DNA from: Io17-Chloro-G2 sp965226915
GTDB lineage: Bacteria > Chloroflexota > Dehalococcoidia > Lucifugimonadales > UBA3495
Assembly: GCA_965226915.1 (NCBI GenBank)
Contig: CBDDEJ010000010.1
Coordinates: 434,001-498,000, forward strand
Direction of reading: 5' to 3'
Length of the DNA stretch: 64,000 nucleotides
The notes beneath the pieces were generated by a model, which was not told the origin of the DNA, did not search any database, and saw only the letters and a program-made list of their open reading frames with translations. How positions within the stretch are numbered: position 1 is the first letter of the stretch; each line of letters begins with the position of its first letter. The position numbers were made by a program, and so were the translations under genes. Positions 47,567-56,979 of this stretch are shown here, piece after piece.

Positions 47567-49180
47567 ATGGACCTGGTGATCATGGGTGGCAACGTCTTGA
47601 CGATGGACTCGCAAAACAGCCGGGTCGAGGCGGTGGCCGTGGATGAGGGAAAGATCGCGGCGGTGGGAAACAACACAGAGTTGTCCAAGCTGGTGGGAGA
47701 GACTACCGAGGTGGTTCACCTCGCGGGGAGAAGAACGCTTCTACCCGGCTTCATAGACCCCCACAACCACTTTAGCATCAATTCTCTTGAACCGGTCGCG
47801 GTGGACTGTAGTGTCCCACCTCACGCCACCATCGGTAGCATTGCGGACACAATCGCCGGCGCGGCCAAGGACCTGCCTCCCGGACGTTGGCTCCGGGGCT
47901 GGGGACTCCGGACGGCGAGGATAAAAGAGAACCGGGACATAACCCGTTGGGAACTGGACGAAGCCGCGCCGAACAATCCCGTGTGCATCATGGACGGCTC
48001 AGTCCACGCTTGCTACGCCAACTCCGCCGCCCTCAGCCTGGCGGGCATAGACCGCAACACGCCCGATCCGCCTCACGGCCTGATCCTCCGCGACGACAAC
48101 GGCGAGCCCAACGGGACCCTCTGGGAGGGGGCCATGGACCCCGTCTACAATTTGTCTCTCCGCGCCCACCTGGAATACTACGGAGAAGACGTTGCAGGCC
48201 TTGTTCATCAAAACTGCATGAGACACCTTGCCTATGGCATCACCAGTGTTGGCGACGCTCTGGTGGTGCCGGACGCCGCCGAGCTGTACCGCGTCTCCGA
48301 CCGCCTGGGGAGGATACCGATCACAGTTCACCAGATGCTTGGGGGTGACGGCTTCTTTGCGCCTCCTCAGCGGGCAGCCAAGGGCGAAGCCGGCGATGGC
48401 AATGTGTCGGACCGGCTGAGGGGCGGAACGATGAAGCTATTCATGGACCCTGTGTTCCCCAGCCCCGCCTACACTAGAAGCCACGCCGGCGGCCATGAAG
48501 AAGAGGTTGGAGAGATCTATTATACCCAAGAGGCGGCCGACTCGCTGGTTTCCCAGGCCCACCAACGCAGCCTCCAGGTTGCCATCCATTGCCTGGGAAA
48601 CCGCGCCGTTGACCGAGCCCTTGATTCCTTTGAAAACGCCCTAAAGGCGCACCCGGTAGAAGAGCCTCGATTCCGGATAGAGCACTTCACCATTACCACA
48701 CTCAGCCAGATTCGGAGGGCCAAGTCGTTGGGGGTAGTGGCCGTGGTGCAGCCCGGTTTTCACTTCACCGGAGGCGAAAGATATCGAGATCGAACGGTGG
48801 AGATGGCAGGCGGCGTCCGGGCGATTCCCCTTCGGTCCATGCTCGACGAGGGACTGGTGGTTTCCGCCAGCTCCGATTATCCGTGTGGCCCGCTCTCTCC
48901 TCTAACGGGGCTGTACGCCATGGTGACAAGACGAACCCAGCAGGGCGGGGATCCAGTCACGCCCGAAGAAGCGGTCGATCCCCTGGAGGGTCTCAAAATG
49001 TACACCACAGGCGCCGCGTATGCCATGGGCCGGGAAAAGGAAGTGGGCTCGTTAGAAAAGGGCAAGCGCGCCGACATGGTAGTTCTCAGCCACGACCCCA
49101 CCACAATAGACCCCAACTTCATCCGCGACATTGCCGTCGAACAGACCTACGTCGAAGGCCGGCGGCTCTACCACCGGTAG
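47567..49180 (+). CDS. Amidohydrolase family 3 (YtcJ-like) metal-dependent hydrolase
   Basis: 537 residues, the normal size for the family. ATG 47567 preceded by AAGGAG. N-terminal composite domain (MGGNVLTMDSQNSRVEAVAV), then the metal motif LLPGFIDPHNHFS (His-x-His), later LQVAIHCLGNRAVDRALDSF, RIEHFTITT and VSASSDYPCGPLSPL (Asp ligand), ending with EKGKRADMVVLSHDP. It hydrolyses N-substituted formamides, imides or related C-N bonds. Likely co-transcribed with the lactonase. Confidence 0.92.
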   Translation: MDLVIMGGNVLTMDSQNSRVEAVAVDEGKIAAVGNNTELSKLVGETTEVVHLAGRRTLLPGFIDPHNHFSINSLEPVAVDCSVPPHATIGSIADTIAGAAKDLPPGRWLRGWGLRTARIKENRDITRWELDEAAPNNPVCIMDGSVHACYANSAALSLAGIDRNTPDPPHGLILRDDNGEPNGTLWEGAMDPVYNLSLRAHLEYYGEDVAGLVHQNCMRHLAYGITSVGDALVVPDAAELYRVSDRLGRIPITVHQMLGGDGFFAPPQRAAKGEAGDGNVSDRLRGGTMKLFMDPVFPSPAYTRSHAGGHEEEVGEIYYTQEAADSLVSQAHQRSLQVAIHCLGNRAVDRALDSFENALKAHPVEEPRFRIEHFTITTLSQIRRAKSLGVVAVVQPGFHFTGGERYRDRTVEMAGGVRAIPLRSMLDEGLVVSASSDYPCGPLSPLTGLYAMVTRRTQQGGDPVTPEEAVDPLEGLKMYTTGAAYAMGREKEVGSLEKGKRADMVVLSHDPTTIDPNFIRDIAVEQTYVEGRRLYHR

Positions 49181-49249
49181 CGGCACGGCTCAGCCGAGGC
49201 AAATCGATAGGAAATTGGATTATCAGGTTCAAATTGACAGGGAGATTGT

Positions 49250-50134
49250 ATGACATTGTTCCCTCGTGATGAATCGGTCACGCTAAACGGGCTGAGCTTT
49301 CACTATCGGGACTGGGGCGGCTCGGGCCAACCCGTGGTGCTGTTGCACGGTCTGGCCTCGACCTGCCATATCTGGGACTTCGCGGCGCCCATACTGGCCC
49401 AACACTTCGCCGTTGTGGCGTTGGACCAGCGAGGGCACGGCGAAAGCGCCAAACCTGACTACGGTTACGACTTCGCCACCGTGAGCAACGACCTATTGAC
49501 ATTCCTACAGGCGAAAGAGATCAGTCAACCGGTCATCGCCGGCCATTCCTGGGGCGGAGACGTCGCCCTGGAGTTCGCAGTCGCCAACCCCACTGAGGCG
49601 CGGGGGTTTTGTTTCATTGACGGGGGGATGATAGAACCATCGGCCCGTCATCAGTCGCTGGAACAAGCCACGGAGGAAATGGCGCCGCCGATATTCGCCG
49701 GTGTCGCACGCCATGAATTTATGGAGCGAGTCCGCTCACGGCAAAATGGGATCTTCAGCAGCCCGGAAGCAATGGAAATTCTCTTGGCCAACTTTGAAAC
49801 GCTGGCCGACGGCTCCATCCGGGCCCACTTGAGCCGGGACAACCACCTTCGAATAATCGATGCTCTCTGGGACCACCATCCTCCGCTCCTCTATCCTCAA
49901 GTCGAATGTCCAGTGCTGATCATGCCGGCCCGCCAGCAGGTTGATCCCGCCGCCGCCGAGCGCGGAGACCGGCGAGCAAAGTCTCTGGCGCGAGCGGCCG
50001 AGCTTCTGCCGGTGAGCAAGACGGTTTGGCTGGAAGATAGCGTCCACGACGTTCCGGTGCAGCGGCCGGAGTTGGTGGCCGGTGTAATCAAGGAAAACAT
50101 AGACGCCGGGTTTTTCACCCCGGTCAAAAAATAA
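49250..50134 (+). CDS. Alpha/beta hydrolase
   Basis: 294 residues. HG oxyanion motif in VVLLHGLASTCHIWDF, nucleophile elbow VIAGHSWGGDVAL (Gly-x-Ser-x-Gly), catalytic Asp probably in the VECPVLIMPARQQVDP region, and His in WLEDSVHDVPVQRPEL. A start at 49250 gives the complete N-terminus. It lies 69 bases after the amidohydrolase and 58 before the deaminase, so it is probably in the same operon. It could cleave an ester or ring product of the pathway. Confidence 0.9.
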   Translation: MTLFPRDESVTLNGLSFHYRDWGGSGQPVVLLHGLASTCHIWDFAAPILAQHFAVVALDQRGHGESAKPDYGYDFATVSNDLLTFLQAKEISQPVIAGHSWGGDVALEFAVANPTEARGFCFIDGGMIEPSARHQSLEQATEEMAPPIFAGVARHEFMERVRSRQNGIFSSPEAMEILLANFETLADGSIRAHLSRDNHLRIIDALWDHHPPLLYPQVECPVLIMPARQQVDPAAAERGDRRAKSLARAAELLPVSKTVWLEDSVHDVPVQRPELVAGVIKENIDAGFFTPVKK

Positions 50135-50192
50135 CGCGGACCGGGGACGGCGCAGCCTCCCGAACCGTAAATCCCATTAAAAGGAGCACATT

Positions 50193-50657
50193 ATGCCTGC
50201 GGATCACGAGCAATTCATGAGATTGGCGATTGAAGAAGCGGCCAGGGGCGGCGCCGAGGGCAACTCGGCAGTAGGTTCGGTCATCGTCCGGGACGGAAAT
50301 ATTGTCGCCGCGGGAAGAAACCTGGTCACGTCCGCTAACGATCCCACGGCCCATGCCGAGACGGTGGCAATGCGTGAGGCCGGGGCCGCCCAGGGCAACC
50401 CGGACATTGCAGGATGCACCCTCTACACTACCTTCCAGCCCTGTCCCATGTGCTCCGGCGCCCTGATCGTCAGCGGGATTGCTACTTTGGTGATGGGCGC
50501 TCGCCCCAACCCCGGAGAGGGGCGGTATGGTCCTTACTCGATGGAGCGACTCTTGGACCAAGCGGGCAGCGGGATTGAAATTGTAAGCGGCATCCTGCCT
50601 CTCGACTGCCTTGAGATCAGGCAAGAGTGGGACGCCAAGAACGCGGGCGAGCGGTAA
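50193..50657 (+). CDS. Nucleoside/CMP-dCMP-type deaminase
   Basis: 154 residues. ATG 50193 with AAGGAG upstream. Zinc site complete: PTAHAETVAMREAG (His and the proton-shuttling Glu) and YTTFQPCPMCSGALI (two Cys). The size and the C-terminal tail resemble guanine or cytosine deaminases and TadA-like proteins. In this operon a role on a heterocyclic amine substrate is more likely than tRNA editing, but that is inference. Confidence 0.88.
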   Translation: MPADHEQFMRLAIEEAARGGAEGNSAVGSVIVRDGNIVAAGRNLVTSANDPTAHAETVAMREAGAAQGNPDIAGCTLYTTFQPCPMCSGALIVSGIATLVMGARPNPGEGRYGPYSMERLLDQAGSGIEIVSGILPLDCLEIRQEWDAKNAGER

Positions 50658-50792
50658 TCGCGACGTCTTGTTAAATATTATGACCCGATAGGGTGACACG
50701 ATTAAGCGCACGTGTTGATGCCCATGTGTATACGTTGCTTGTTAACCTGCAGTTGGACCCAAAAGCCAGCGCATACCTTATCGAGGAATGTT

Positions 50793-51545
50793 ATGGACAA
50801 GATGAAGGGAATGGTTGCGATCGTCACCGGAAGCAGCAGAGGTCTGGGGCGGGCGATAGCCGTCGAATACGGCCTGGAAGGCGCCACGGTGGTGGCCTGC
50901 GCCCGCCCCAAATCACCGGCCCAGTTGCCAGGGACCATTGATGAGACGGCTCAGGAGATTGTTAATCACGGCGGCAAGTCATTGGCCATAGCCTGCGACG
51001 TATCCGAGGAAGCGCAGGTTAAGAGCATGGTTCGGCAGGTCATGGAGCGTTTCGGGAAAATAGACGTTCTGGTTAACAACGCCGGGATCATGATCCTGGG
51101 CGAGTCTTTCTTGGACATCGAACCGGCTCGGTGGGACCAGCTGATGAACGTAAACCTGCGCGGTGCTTACCTGACTTGCCGGTATGTGTTGCCTATCATG
51201 ATTGACCAACGGCGGGGCAGCATTGTCAACATCGGCTCATTCGCGGCGTCAGATCCCAGGATAAACGGCTCCGCTTACTGCACCAGCAAGGCGGCGTTGC
51301 ATATGTTCAGTCAATGCCTGGCGGAGGATGTAAGAGATTACAACATAGCGGTTAACATCCTCGACCCCGGCGCCATGAAAAGCGAGGGTTCATCGGTCAT
51401 CCCTTGGGCGCAACATGATTGGGATCAAAGAGTCGAACCGGAGATCGTCGGCCCTTCCGCGGTGTATCTAGCGTTAAGAGACGCCAGTTCGCTCACCGGT
51501 CGGTTGGTCCTCCGGAGCGAGTTTGGTCATACGTGGGGCGCCTAA
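50793..51545 (+). CDS. Short-chain dehydrogenase/reductase
   Basis: 250 residues. ATG 50793 with GAGGAA upstream; the longer open frame from 50712 has no ribosome site and lacks family similarity. Rossmann motif VAIVTGSSRGLGRAIAVEYG, VLVNNAGIMILGES, Ser in IVNIGSFAAS, Tyr-x3-Lys in SAYCTSKAAL. Last gene of the presumptive operon, after a 135-base gap. Confidence 0.9.
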   Translation: MDKMKGMVAIVTGSSRGLGRAIAVEYGLEGATVVACARPKSPAQLPGTIDETAQEIVNHGGKSLAIACDVSEEAQVKSMVRQVMERFGKIDVLVNNAGIMILGESFLDIEPARWDQLMNVNLRGAYLTCRYVLPIMIDQRRGSIVNIGSFAASDPRINGSAYCTSKAALHMFSQCLAEDVRDYNIAVNILDPGAMKSEGSSVIPWAQHDWDQRVEPEIVGPSAVYLALRDASSLTGRLVLRSEFGHTWGA

Positions 51546-51586
51546 AGTTCAAAGAGGCCTAGCTCCAAAGCAATATGGGTTTGAAT

Positions 51587-52315
51587 TTAAGGCGCCACTT
51601 TGGGAGCGGATAGCGAAGCTGGCGAGGGTTGAAATACCCACACCTGGCCTCTAGTTGGCAGGTCCTCCGAGGTCAGGGAGGCGCAGTGACCATTCAAATG
51701 CTTAGCGTTTGGTTGGGTAGCCAGCCACCGGTCCAGTGTTTTGAGGCCGCAGGACTCGGGCATCAAATCCGGCGACCGGTAATGCATTGGAATCACCACT
51801 CGAGGATTCACCCGGTCAATAACCAAGTCCACCTCCTGGAAGCTAAGCAAGTGGCAGGAATCATCCACCGTCACCATCAACACATCTACGGGACCCACGG
51901 CTTCGCTAACTGACTCCGGCCAATCGGCCCGGTTGTCTCCCATGTGCAGAAACCGGATGCCACCGGTTTCCACCAGAAACATGACGTTGGCCATGCCCCT
52001 CAGGCCGGACGCCCCGGCATGGAGGTCCAAAATCCCTTGAATGGCCAAATCCTCTTGGTGGAACCTGGAAGGTGTTCTTAACAAGGAGGCGGCCTCGGGC
52101 AGCCTTTCGGCCGCGTCGTGGTCGAAGTGGGCGTGGGTGATCATTCCCACGTCGCAAGCAACATCTGGGAAACGTCGGGTGAACCAGTACCGGCCGGCCT
52201 GATTTCGGTAGGGGTCGGCCAAGGCCCGCAATCTTTGGGCTGTCTCCCACAGAAATGCACAGTGGCCGAAGTAAGTGATGGCCACCGGCGATTTGGCTTT
52301 TTGTGGCTGGGTCAT
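51587..52315 (-). CDS. MBL-fold metallo-hydrolase (UlaG/UPF0173-like)
   Basis: 242 residues from ATG 52315 (MTQPQKAKSPVAITYFGHCA), which has GGAGA 5 bases upstream; an earlier ATG at 52336 lacks one. The metal motif is GMITHAHFDHDAAERL (His-x-His-x-Asp-His), followed by IRFLHMGDNRADW (Asp) and VVIPMHYRSPD (His). A lactonase-type hydrolase or phosphodiesterase is possible. Convergent with the preceding SDR. Confidence 0.88.
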   Translation of the reverse strand: MTQPQKAKSPVAITYFGHCAFLWETAQRLRALADPYRNQAGRYWFTRRFPDVACDVGMITHAHFDHDAAERLPEAASLLRTPSRFHQEDLAIQGILDLHAGASGLRGMANVMFLVETGGIRFLHMGDNRADWPESVSEAVGPVDVLMVTVDDSCHLLSFQEVDLVIDRVNPRVVIPMHYRSPDLMPESCGLKTLDRWLATQPNAKHLNGHCASLTSEDLPTRGQVWVFQPSPASLSAPKVAP

Positions 52316-52468
52316 GTCTTCTCCAGCATGATTCAAGACTGGGCACAGGCCAATGCAACAAGTTCGACAGGCGTAGCTAGGAGTATACCCAGGTAATTCT
52401 CAATCCGTAGGTTCGATCACAAGTGTTTGGTGGGAATCTCCGGCGCTTGTGGGGAAATCGGTCCGGGC

Positions 52469-53286
52469 TCAAGAAGCCGATGCTGGGAGCATCCGTCGTA
52501 ACTCTTCCAGGTGCTCCATTTGGTCGAACACTGGGTTGAGCATCAGCATCTGCGCGCCTCCGTCCACAATCTCGGCCAACTGCTCGGCGCAGCGGGATGC
52601 GCTACCCCGTACAGTAACCTGCTACCCCATGTCTGCGTTGCCGTAATGGCGGCCGAACCATTCCCGAAGCCGCCCTTCGGCTCGGGCTTCGTCGTCGTCC
52701 AGCGCTATATAAACCCGTTTGGAGATGGGGAAGTTGTCCGGGTCCCGCCCGGCAGCCTCCATGTGTTCGTGGAGAATGCTGACGTGCTGCTTGAACTGCT
52801 CGGTAGATGACGAGCCTGCCCCCATCCAACCGTCTCCCAGGCGGACCGCGCGCCGCAGGGCGTCTGGATGGCGCCCGCCGAACCACACCGGCGGATGAGG
52901 CTTCTGGACCGGTTTGGGCTCCATGGATTCGCCGTCTAGTTTCCAGAAGTAGCCGTCGAAGCTAGCCTCCGACTGCTCCCACAGCGCTTTCATCACGCCA
53001 AGGCTCTCCGTCAGATAACGCACCCGCCGTTCCGTGGCGCCTCCCAACAGCTGGGCGTGCTGCAAGCGTCCCCCAAGACCGAGGCCGATGGTCAACCTCC
53101 CATTGCTCATATTGTCGAGGGTACTGAACTGCTTGGCGAGGTGGGCGGGATTATGGTCGGGCGCCACTACAACTGAAGTCCCCAAACGAACCTTCTCGGT
53201 AATCCCAGCGAGATAGCACAGCAGGCTCAAGCCCTCCAGCGTCGGCGTGTCGCCCATGAGCCGTTCTTGGACCCAAATGCTTTGGT
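52469..53286 (-). pseudogene. LLM-class F420-dependent oxidoreductase, main part, split by an IS1380-family element and carrying an amber codon
   Basis: Joined to 55040-55156 by removing 53287-55039 and one TTGGT, the frame reads AEELDYQSIWVQERLMGDTP without a break, 309 codons in total. Typical segments: LDNMSNGRLTIGLGLGGRLQ, KPVQKPHPPVWFGGRHPDAL. An in-frame TAG at 52622-52624 follows GRHYGNADMG. The family C-terminus continues in the same frame (SASRCAEQLAEIVDGGAQML, then a LNPVFDQMEHLEELRRMLP end) to TGA at 52469-52471. It has therefore two independent lesions. Confidence 0.9.
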
Positions 53287-55039
53287 CCCACATTTCCCAT
53301 ATGGCTAAAAAGCTTTCTCAGTAATTCGTCGATGGTCTTTCAACCATCGTCTAATTATGGGCCCTTTTTGCGTGCTCCCAGCTATAATAACTCCATGATA
53401 TGTCACTTTGCAGTAAGATGCCGTAGGCATCATGGAGGCACCTGATGGGTGACGGCGAAAATGCCTCTCTCCGGCTCCAATTCAACCCCAAAGTCCGCCT
53501 GGAATTTCACGGCTCAACCATCACCTCCGACGCTGGCCTTCTTGCCTTTCGAGAGTTTGATGATGCCTTGGGCCTTACCGAAATCGCTGAGGACTACCTC
53601 CAGGAAAGCCGTACCGGACGCAATATCCTTCACCACCTGGTTCCGCTGCTAAGACAGTCGATCTACAGCCGCTTGGCCGGCTACGACGACACCAATGACG
53701 CAGTGCGCCTTTCCCAAGACCCAGCCATGCGAGTGATCGTGGGATGGCAAGGCTCGGAGCGGAAAGGAGCCAGCACCAGTGAGATGGGCCGGTTCGAGAC
53801 GGAGTTCCTGACCCAAGAGGACAACCTGAAGGGGCTGGCACGAATAAATACCCAGTGGGTGGAACGAGCTATGGCCCATACCCTACACCGGCGAGTAATC
53901 CTGGATATGGACAGTTCCGAGAGTCCAGTGCACGGCCAGCAGGAGGGAGCAGCCTATAACGGCCACTTTGAATGCGTCTGCTATCACCCTCTCTTTCTGT
54001 TCAACCAGTTCGGGGATTGTGAAGCAGCTAAGCTACGGTCAGGCAACGTCCCCAGTGCCGATGATTGGCAAGAAGTCCTTGATCCGGCGGTGGAGCGTTA
54101 TTTGACAGCAGCGGTCAGGCTGCTGTTTCGTGCTGACGCCGCCTTCGCCAAGCCGGAGATATACGAGTATCTGGAAGCAAGAAACATCGGCTACGCCATC
54201 AGGCTGCGGTCCAACCAGGTGCTGCAGCGGGAGATAGCGCCCCGGCTGATACGGCCTACGGAGTGGCTTTCCCCGAAGCCCATCGTCTCCTATCATGACT
54301 TCGTCTACCAGGCCCAGAGCTGGAACGTTGCTCGGAGAGTGGTCTCTAAGGTGGAGTGGCGCCAGGGAGAACTGTTTCCCAGAGTGGGCTTCATAGTCAC
54401 CAATCTGAGCTATCCAAACATCGGGATAGTCCGCTTTTACAATGGCCGAGGCACCGCGGAGCAATGGATAAAAGAAGGCAAGTACGCCCTGAACTGGACC
54501 AGGTTGTCCTGCCACAAGTTCGTGGCCAATCAGGTCAGGCTGGAGTTGTTCGTACTGGCTTACAACTTGGGCAACTCCATGAGAAGGCTAGCCTTACCGG
54601 AGGCAATGAAGCACTGGTCGTTGACCAGTCTGCAGACCAGGATGATCAAGACTGGAGGACGGTTGGTGCGCCATGCCGGAAGGCTGGTGTTTCAGCTTGC
54701 TGAGGTGCTGGTGAGCCGGGAAATGCTAGGCGGGATACTGGAACGAATTGGTCGGCTTAGGCTGGCTCCTGGCTAGTCCACTTTAGGAGCGTCGGGATTG
54801 GTTACGGTTACGGGGTCGCACAGGGCAAAAGAGCTTCCCAAGGGCGAGACTTGGGCGTAGACCAGCGGTTTGGGGCTTTTACGCTTGGCAGTACAGTGGT
54901 TGCCCAATGAAAGCGGGGACTTTGAGTGAATCAGGCCGCATCAGACCGCATTTGACGCCCTTGGAATGCGGGATTATATTTGGCGGTATCCCCGCGGGAG
55001 CTATATCCAGGAAAGGTGGCTTGATCTGGGGAATCCCGG
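53287..55039 (+). mobile_element. IS1380-family element type 1, copy 2 (intact)
   Basis: 1753 bp, CCCACATTTCCC ... GGGGAATCCCGG. Target duplication TTGGT at 53282-53286 and 55040-55044. It carries the only copy of this element in the window with an uninterrupted transposase, and about 260 bases of apparently non-coding sequence after the gene. Confidence 0.95.
53445..54776 (+). CDS. IS1380-family transposase, intact copy
   Basis: 443 residues, ATG 53445 with GGAGG at 53432. DDE_Tnp_1-type transposase: NPKVRLEFHGSTITSDAGLL, a first acidic motif in VILDMDSSESPVHGQQEGAA, LFRADAAFAKPEIYEYLEAR, and RGTAEQWIKEGKYALNWTRL. At the position where copies 1 and 3 have TGA it reads AAVRLLFRAD. It could supply transposase in trans to the other two copies. 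Confidence 0.94.
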   Translation: MGDGENASLRLQFNPKVRLEFHGSTITSDAGLLAFREFDDALGLTEIAEDYLQESRTGRNILHHLVPLLRQSIYSRLAGYDDTNDAVRLSQDPAMRVIVGWQGSERKGASTSEMGRFETEFLTQEDNLKGLARINTQWVERAMAHTLHRRVILDMDSSESPVHGQQEGAAYNGHFECVCYHPLFLFNQFGDCEAAKLRSGNVPSADDWQEVLDPAVERYLTAAVRLLFRADAAFAKPEIYEYLEARNIGYAIRLRSNQVLQREIAPRLIRPTEWLSPKPIVSYHDFVYQAQSWNVARRVVSKVEWRQGELFPRVGFIVTNLSYPNIGIVRFYNGRGTAEQWIKEGKYALNWTRLSCHKFVANQVRLELFVLAYNLGNSMRRLALPEAMKHWSLTSLQTRMIKTGGRLVRHAGRLVFQLAEVLVSREMLGGILERIGRLRLAPG

Positions 55040-55156
55040 TTGGTAGTCTAGTTCTTCGGCCCGCTTTGCGAAATTTTGGACCAACTTCATATCCACCGGC
55101 TGGTCCAGAAAAACCTGAGGAATTGCTATCCCCAAGGGCACGTTCAACTGAGTCAT
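55040..55156 (-). pseudogene. LLM-class oxidoreductase, N-terminal 39 codons cut off by the IS element
   Basis: ATG 55154-55156 preceded by GGGAGG, encoding MTQLNVPLGIAIPQVFLDQP and ending AKRAEELDYQ at the TTGGT duplication. It continues at 53281 on the other side of the element. It is 70 bases downstream of the epimerase gene on the same strand, so they could have formed one transcription unit. Confidence 0.88.
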
Positions 55157-55226
55157 CAGATTTCACCTCCCGCTATCCTCGCTCGGATGTACTCCTTCAT
55201 AAAAAGCCTCGTAACCGCCGCCGCGG

Positions 55227-56204
55227 CTAATCCTGAAACCCATACTCCTCTCTCCACTCTAGGTATCCGTTGAGGCCCGCGGCCAGGTCATACTCCGCGG
55301 AGAATCCTATGTCATCCCTCAATCGGGAGACGTCCATCCGGGACCTCGAGCCGCCTGAAGAGGCGTCAACCTCGTCGCCGGGGGAAGGTTCCACCACCTG
55401 GATGCCGGGCCGCAGCTCCTGCAAGGCATCGATGATATCCCGCAGGCTTAACCACCGCCCGGCGGATACGTTGTAGGCAAAGTGGGATGGGTTGGGCGCC
55501 TCCAACACGCTACAGATCCCGCCGGCTATATCGGCCACGTAGGTGTAGTCGCGGCCCTGATTCCAGTCACCGACGACGATAGGCTCGCCGCGGACGACCC
55601 TTCCGGTGAGATCCTTCACCACTGATTGGTTGGCCCGGTGGCCGGTTACCCGCTCCATAGGTCCGTAAGGGGAGGCCAGCCGGGTGGCGACAGTGGGGAA
55701 GCCGTGCATTTCACCGTACCGGCGCGTCAGCAGCTCGCTGACGTACTTGGTCGATTCGTAGAGGGTGTGAGGGTGAAGACCGGCATCCTCCTGGAGCACC
55801 TCCTCGTCTTCAGGACGGTCACCGTAAACCGAGCCGGAGCTCACGTAGAGGAAGCGTTGGGGGATTACACGCCGGGCCAACTCCAACGTATTTGTGGTCC
55901 CCATAACGTTGATGTCCACGATCGAACGGCTTCGGCTGGCCTCCACCTCGGGCAGCACCCCGGTGAACACCGCGGCGTGGACAATCTTGTCTATGCCATG
56001 GTCCTCCGCCTGCTCCAGGTCTCCGGGAGCCAGGATGTCCCCCTGCAGGAAGGTGATCTTGTCGGCCCAGGGTTGGATGTATCGAGTGAGCAGGCCGCTG
56101 GGCGGCGCCAAGTCGAAGCAAACTACCTGGTGCCCCCGCTGGGCCAGAGTCCTAACTATATTGCTGCCGACGAATCCCGTGCCGCCTGTAACGAGAGTGG
56201 CCAT
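55227..56204 (-). CDS. NAD-dependent epimerase/dehydratase (extended SDR)
   Basis: 325 residues. Rossmann motif TLVTGGTGFVGSNIVRTLAQ (Gly-x2-Gly-x2-Gly), FLYVSSGSVYGDR (Ser), and Tyr-x3-Lys in TLYESTKYVSELL. The C-terminal substrate-binding part is normal (VADIAGGICSVLEAPNPSHF, YNVSAGRWLSLRDIIDAL). It acts on a nucleotide sugar or related alcohol; the exact substrate is not predictable. ATG 56204 with AAGGAGTGATGCC upstream. Confidence 0.9.
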   Translation of the reverse strand: MATLVTGGTGFVGSNIVRTLAQRGHQVVCFDLAPPSGLLTRYIQPWADKITFLQGDILAPGDLEQAEDHGIDKIVHAAVFTGVLPEVEASRSRSIVDINVMGTTNTLELARRVIPQRFLYVSSGSVYGDRPEDEEVLQEDAGLHPHTLYESTKYVSELLTRRYGEMHGFPTVATRLASPYGPMERVTGHRANQSVVKDLTGRVVRGEPIVVGDWNQGRDYTYVADIAGGICSVLEAPNPSHFAYNVSAGRWLSLRDIIDALQELRPGIQVVEPSPGDEVDASSGGSRSRMDVSRLRDDIGFSAEYDLAAGLNGYLEWREEYGFQD

Positions 56205-56337
56205 GGCATCACTCCTTGTCTATGGAATGGCCTCAAGATAACCTAGCGCGGCTGTATTGGGAAGGTAATTGAAGAGACAATTGCACCTAAAAGCAACCCG
56301 GTGGGCGCTTAATAAGCGGGAGCGGTCTAAGTTGAAC

Positions 56338-56745
56338 TCAGCTTCGTGTTTCCTCTTCGATGACCTGAAGGTACATGAAAGCGCCGGTAAAGGCGGTAGC
56401 GTCTTCACAATGACCGCCAACCATTTCACCAGAGGGACGGGCCGCGGCAACGTGAATATGCACGCGTATGCCCCCTTCGGGCAGCGGTTGAATGTAGCCT
56501 TCCGCACTCACCAACTCAAGGTTCTCGTCAATAACTTGTCGCTGAAACTCCGGGGCGCCGTCGTCGTATCCGCATAGATTACGGAGTTTTAATTGGCTTA
56601 AGCTTCCTATGCAGGATGTGACAATAGCTTCACGAATGCCCTCTGAGCGTGCCAAGGATTCGAGAGCCTCCATCAGCGATTCGCCCGGTTGAAAGCGACG
56701 GTACACGATGCGCGACGTCTTGGTTTCCCAGCTTTGTATCGCCAT
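56338..56745 (-). CDS. PPC/DUF296-domain protein
   Basis: 135 residues. The PPC (plants and prokaryotes conserved) fold is seen in YRRFQPGESLMEALESLARS, REAIVTSCIGSLSQLKLRN, and the His-rich strand RVHIHVAAARPSGEMVGGHC (metal or ligand-binding His). A trimeric small protein in bacteria with no AT-hook here; function unknown. ATG 56745 with AGGAGAAC upstream. Confidence 0.85.
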   Translation of the reverse strand: MAIQSWETKTSRIVYRRFQPGESLMEALESLARSEGIREAIVTSCIGSLSQLKLRNLCGYDDGAPEFQRQVIDENLELVSAEGYIQPLPEGGIRVHIHVAAARPSGEMVGGHCEDATAFTGAFMYLQVIEEETRS

Positions 56746-56979
56746 ATGTTCTCCTGAGTTCGTCCAGATTCTAGCGCCGGAGGGAGGGAGTGTAGAACGA
56801 CGGCCATTATATCCCTAACCTGCGGGTATTCGGAAGGCGATCATGTTGGATGGCCGGACCAGATCGTTTATTCGCAGCCTAAAGAGGAGAATCCTGTCTT
56901 CAACCACCGATTCTGATGAGGCCATCTGTAGGCGCCATTCGATCCTGGAACCTTACACAGGAATCAAGCAAACTCCTAG

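Noticed and set aside
33019..52624. Several in-frame TAG codons (33019, 52622, and in the IS3 remnant), suggesting amber recoding
   Set aside because: They occur only in genes with other lesions, intact genes use TAG as a terminator (for example at 54774), and no suppressor tRNA or recoding element is visible.
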